Below, piece after piece: positions 63,320 through 64,000 of a DNA stretch of 64,000 bases. Each line of letters begins with the position of its first letter. Position 1 is the first letter of the stretch. A program made the position numbers and the translations under genes. A model generated the notes under the pieces. The model searched no databases and was not told the DNA's origin. It saw nothing but the letters and a program-made list of their open reading frames with translations. This DNA is from Amphritea opalescens (GTDB taxonomy: Bacteria > Pseudomonadota > Gammaproteobacteria > Pseudomonadales > Balneatricaceae). Where the stretch lies: assembly GCF_003957515.1 (NCBI RefSeq), contig NZ_RQXW01000005.1:62001-126000 (forward strand), given 5' to 3'.

Positions 63320-64000
63320 TTATGCCGATATTCTCGTCATGGTTTCCAGTACCCAGCCTAAACTGTCCTGATAGGTTTGATTGAGCTGTTCAGGTTTGTA
63401 AGTTGAGGACAATTCATCCCACTTGCTGAGAATAAAGTTATCAACGGTAGTTAATAGCTCGCCATAGGGGCCGTGGCCTTCCCGGATGGCTCGTTCAATG
63501 TCTTCGTTGAGGACGACCTGTTTTAGAATATCGTCTTTAGGTGTATCTAGGAGAGTGTCCAATCCCGCAAAGATGCCCATCATAAAGGCGCTAGAATCTG
63601 ATAAATTTGGCTGATTTTGAGCCAGTAATTCACACATTCTGGCGCGTAGCAGTGTATGTCGTGTTAATTCGTCAGGCTTACCATGTTCGCCGGAGACCGC
63701 CATCAGGGCGCACCAACGTTTTATTTCGACGATTCCCAGTAGGGTGACAGCCTCTTCAATGCTGTCTATTTTTCGGATCAGGTTAAAGAGTGGCGAGTTA
63801 ACGATACGAACGATTTTCAATGTTAATTGAGGGTCTCGTTTAATGATCTTGCCAATGGCCGCAGTGGTGGCGAGCGGGTTGGTTAACAGCGCCATTAACT
63901 CTAACATCACCGCTTCATTTGAATTCAGTTTTCGGCCTTCGACCAGTTGGGGTTTGCAGAGGAAATATCCCTGAAACAGCTTAAACCCTAGCTCTTTGCA
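63320..64000 (-). CDS. EAL-HDOD signalling protein (partial, C-terminal part)
   Basis: The frame is open to the window edge. The start of the visible part (CKELGFKLFQGYFLCKPQ) is the last strand of an EAL domain, and the rest (about residues 30-225 of the visible part) is an HDOD domain. HDOD landmarks are IIKRDPQLTLKIVRIVNSPLF, SIEEAVTLLGIVEIKRWCAL and SSAFMMGIFAGLDTLLDTP. Such YuxH-type proteins usually lack phosphodiesterase activity and act in signalling. The N-terminal EAL domain lies beyond the right edge. Confidence 0.88.
   Translation of the reverse strand, partial: CKELGFKLFQGYFLCKPQLVEGRKLNSNEAVMLELMALLTNPLATTAAIGKIIKRDPQLTLKIVRIVNSPLFNLIRKIDSIEEAVTLLGIVEIKRWCALMAVSGEHGKPDELTRHTLLRARMCELLAQNQPNLSDSSAFMMGIFAGLDTLLDTPKDDILKQVVLNEDIERAIREGHGPYGELLTTVDNFILSKWDELSSTYKPEQLNQTYQDSLGWVLETMTRISA

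Overview
The window is one chromosomal stretch of a marine-type gammaproteobacterium. The aspC/uvrB divergent pair, Vibrio/Oceanospirillum-style heme uptake genes, taurine and sulfonate transport, GC near 50% and the rhlE/glsA/pxp repertoire fit an Oceanospirillales-like bacterium. The genus is not fixed by the sequence alone. Gene density is normal and most of the window is ordinary metabolic chromosome, with one accessory patch at about 13.4-18 kb and a smaller one at about 43.8-46 kb.

Layout. 0-5.4 kb: the start of aspC, uvrB, a composite tandem repeat built on REP-like hairpins, alanine dehydrogenase, and two head-to-head histidine-kinase remnants. 5.4-13.3 kb: a complete heme-iron locus (hutZ, hutX, TonB-dependent heme receptor; a Fur-box region; tonB, exbB, exbD, hutB, hutC, hutD). 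tonB carries an apparent one-base frameshift. 13.4-18 kb: tRNA-Val(GAC), a decayed second tRNA 3' half, a second REP-type repeat cluster, then a row of single-gene units (2OG-Fe(II) oxygenase, EVE-HNH nuclease, LysE exporter) separated by attC-like spacers. 18-23.4 kb: a sulfur locus (membrane protein, persulfide dioxygenase, DUF442 sulfurtransferase/phosphatase-like protein, SulP transporter, 1-Cys peroxiredoxin) with a 24-bp operator-like palindrome. 23.6-27.2 kb: a secreted protein, an AEC carrier, cytochrome b561 and cytochrome c'.

27.4-36.5 kb is a taurine locus: tauR (MocR type), tauABC, taurine:pyruvate aminotransferase, a sulfoacetaldehyde reductase-like SDR, a TSUP exporter and a TPR (TTC38-like) protein. 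Both divergent transcription units carry the same pair of direct-repeat boxes spaced 22 bp, which I read as TauR operators. The expected route is import of taurine, transamination to sulfoacetaldehyde plus alanine, reduction to isethionate and export. Alanine dehydrogenase at 3-4 kb could release the nitrogen. 36.5-43.8 kb: an RNA methyltransferase, glutaminase, RhlE helicase, a ParA-like ATPase, and a second sulfonate/nitrate-type ABC importer with a DsrE-like protein.

44-49 kb: an Mrr-type endonuclease, an ArsR/old-yellow-enzyme pair with a doubled operator, and PnuC with a NadR-type kinase. 49-53.5 kb: two tandemly duplicated 7TMR-DISM diguanylate cyclases and a PEBP-like secreted protein. 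53.8-62.7 kb is an amino-acid catabolism region: D-amino-acid aminotransferase, LysR and Lrp regulators, a cysteine desulfhydrase-like enzyme, and an operon in which DUF1445 and DUF4392 genes flank pxpABC (5-oxoprolinase). DUF1445 and DUF4392 correspond to the two halves of mammalian D-glutamate cyclase, so the operon looks like a D-glutamate to 5-oxoproline to glutamate route. The window ends inside an EAL-HDOD signalling gene.

The strongest leads are the split D-glutamate-cyclase/5-oxoprolinase operon, the TauR operator pairs, the EVE-HNH nuclease in an integron-like setting next to a tRNA, the REP-derived composite repeats, and a recurrent pattern of 13-17 bp degenerate tandem repeats in many intergenic gaps.
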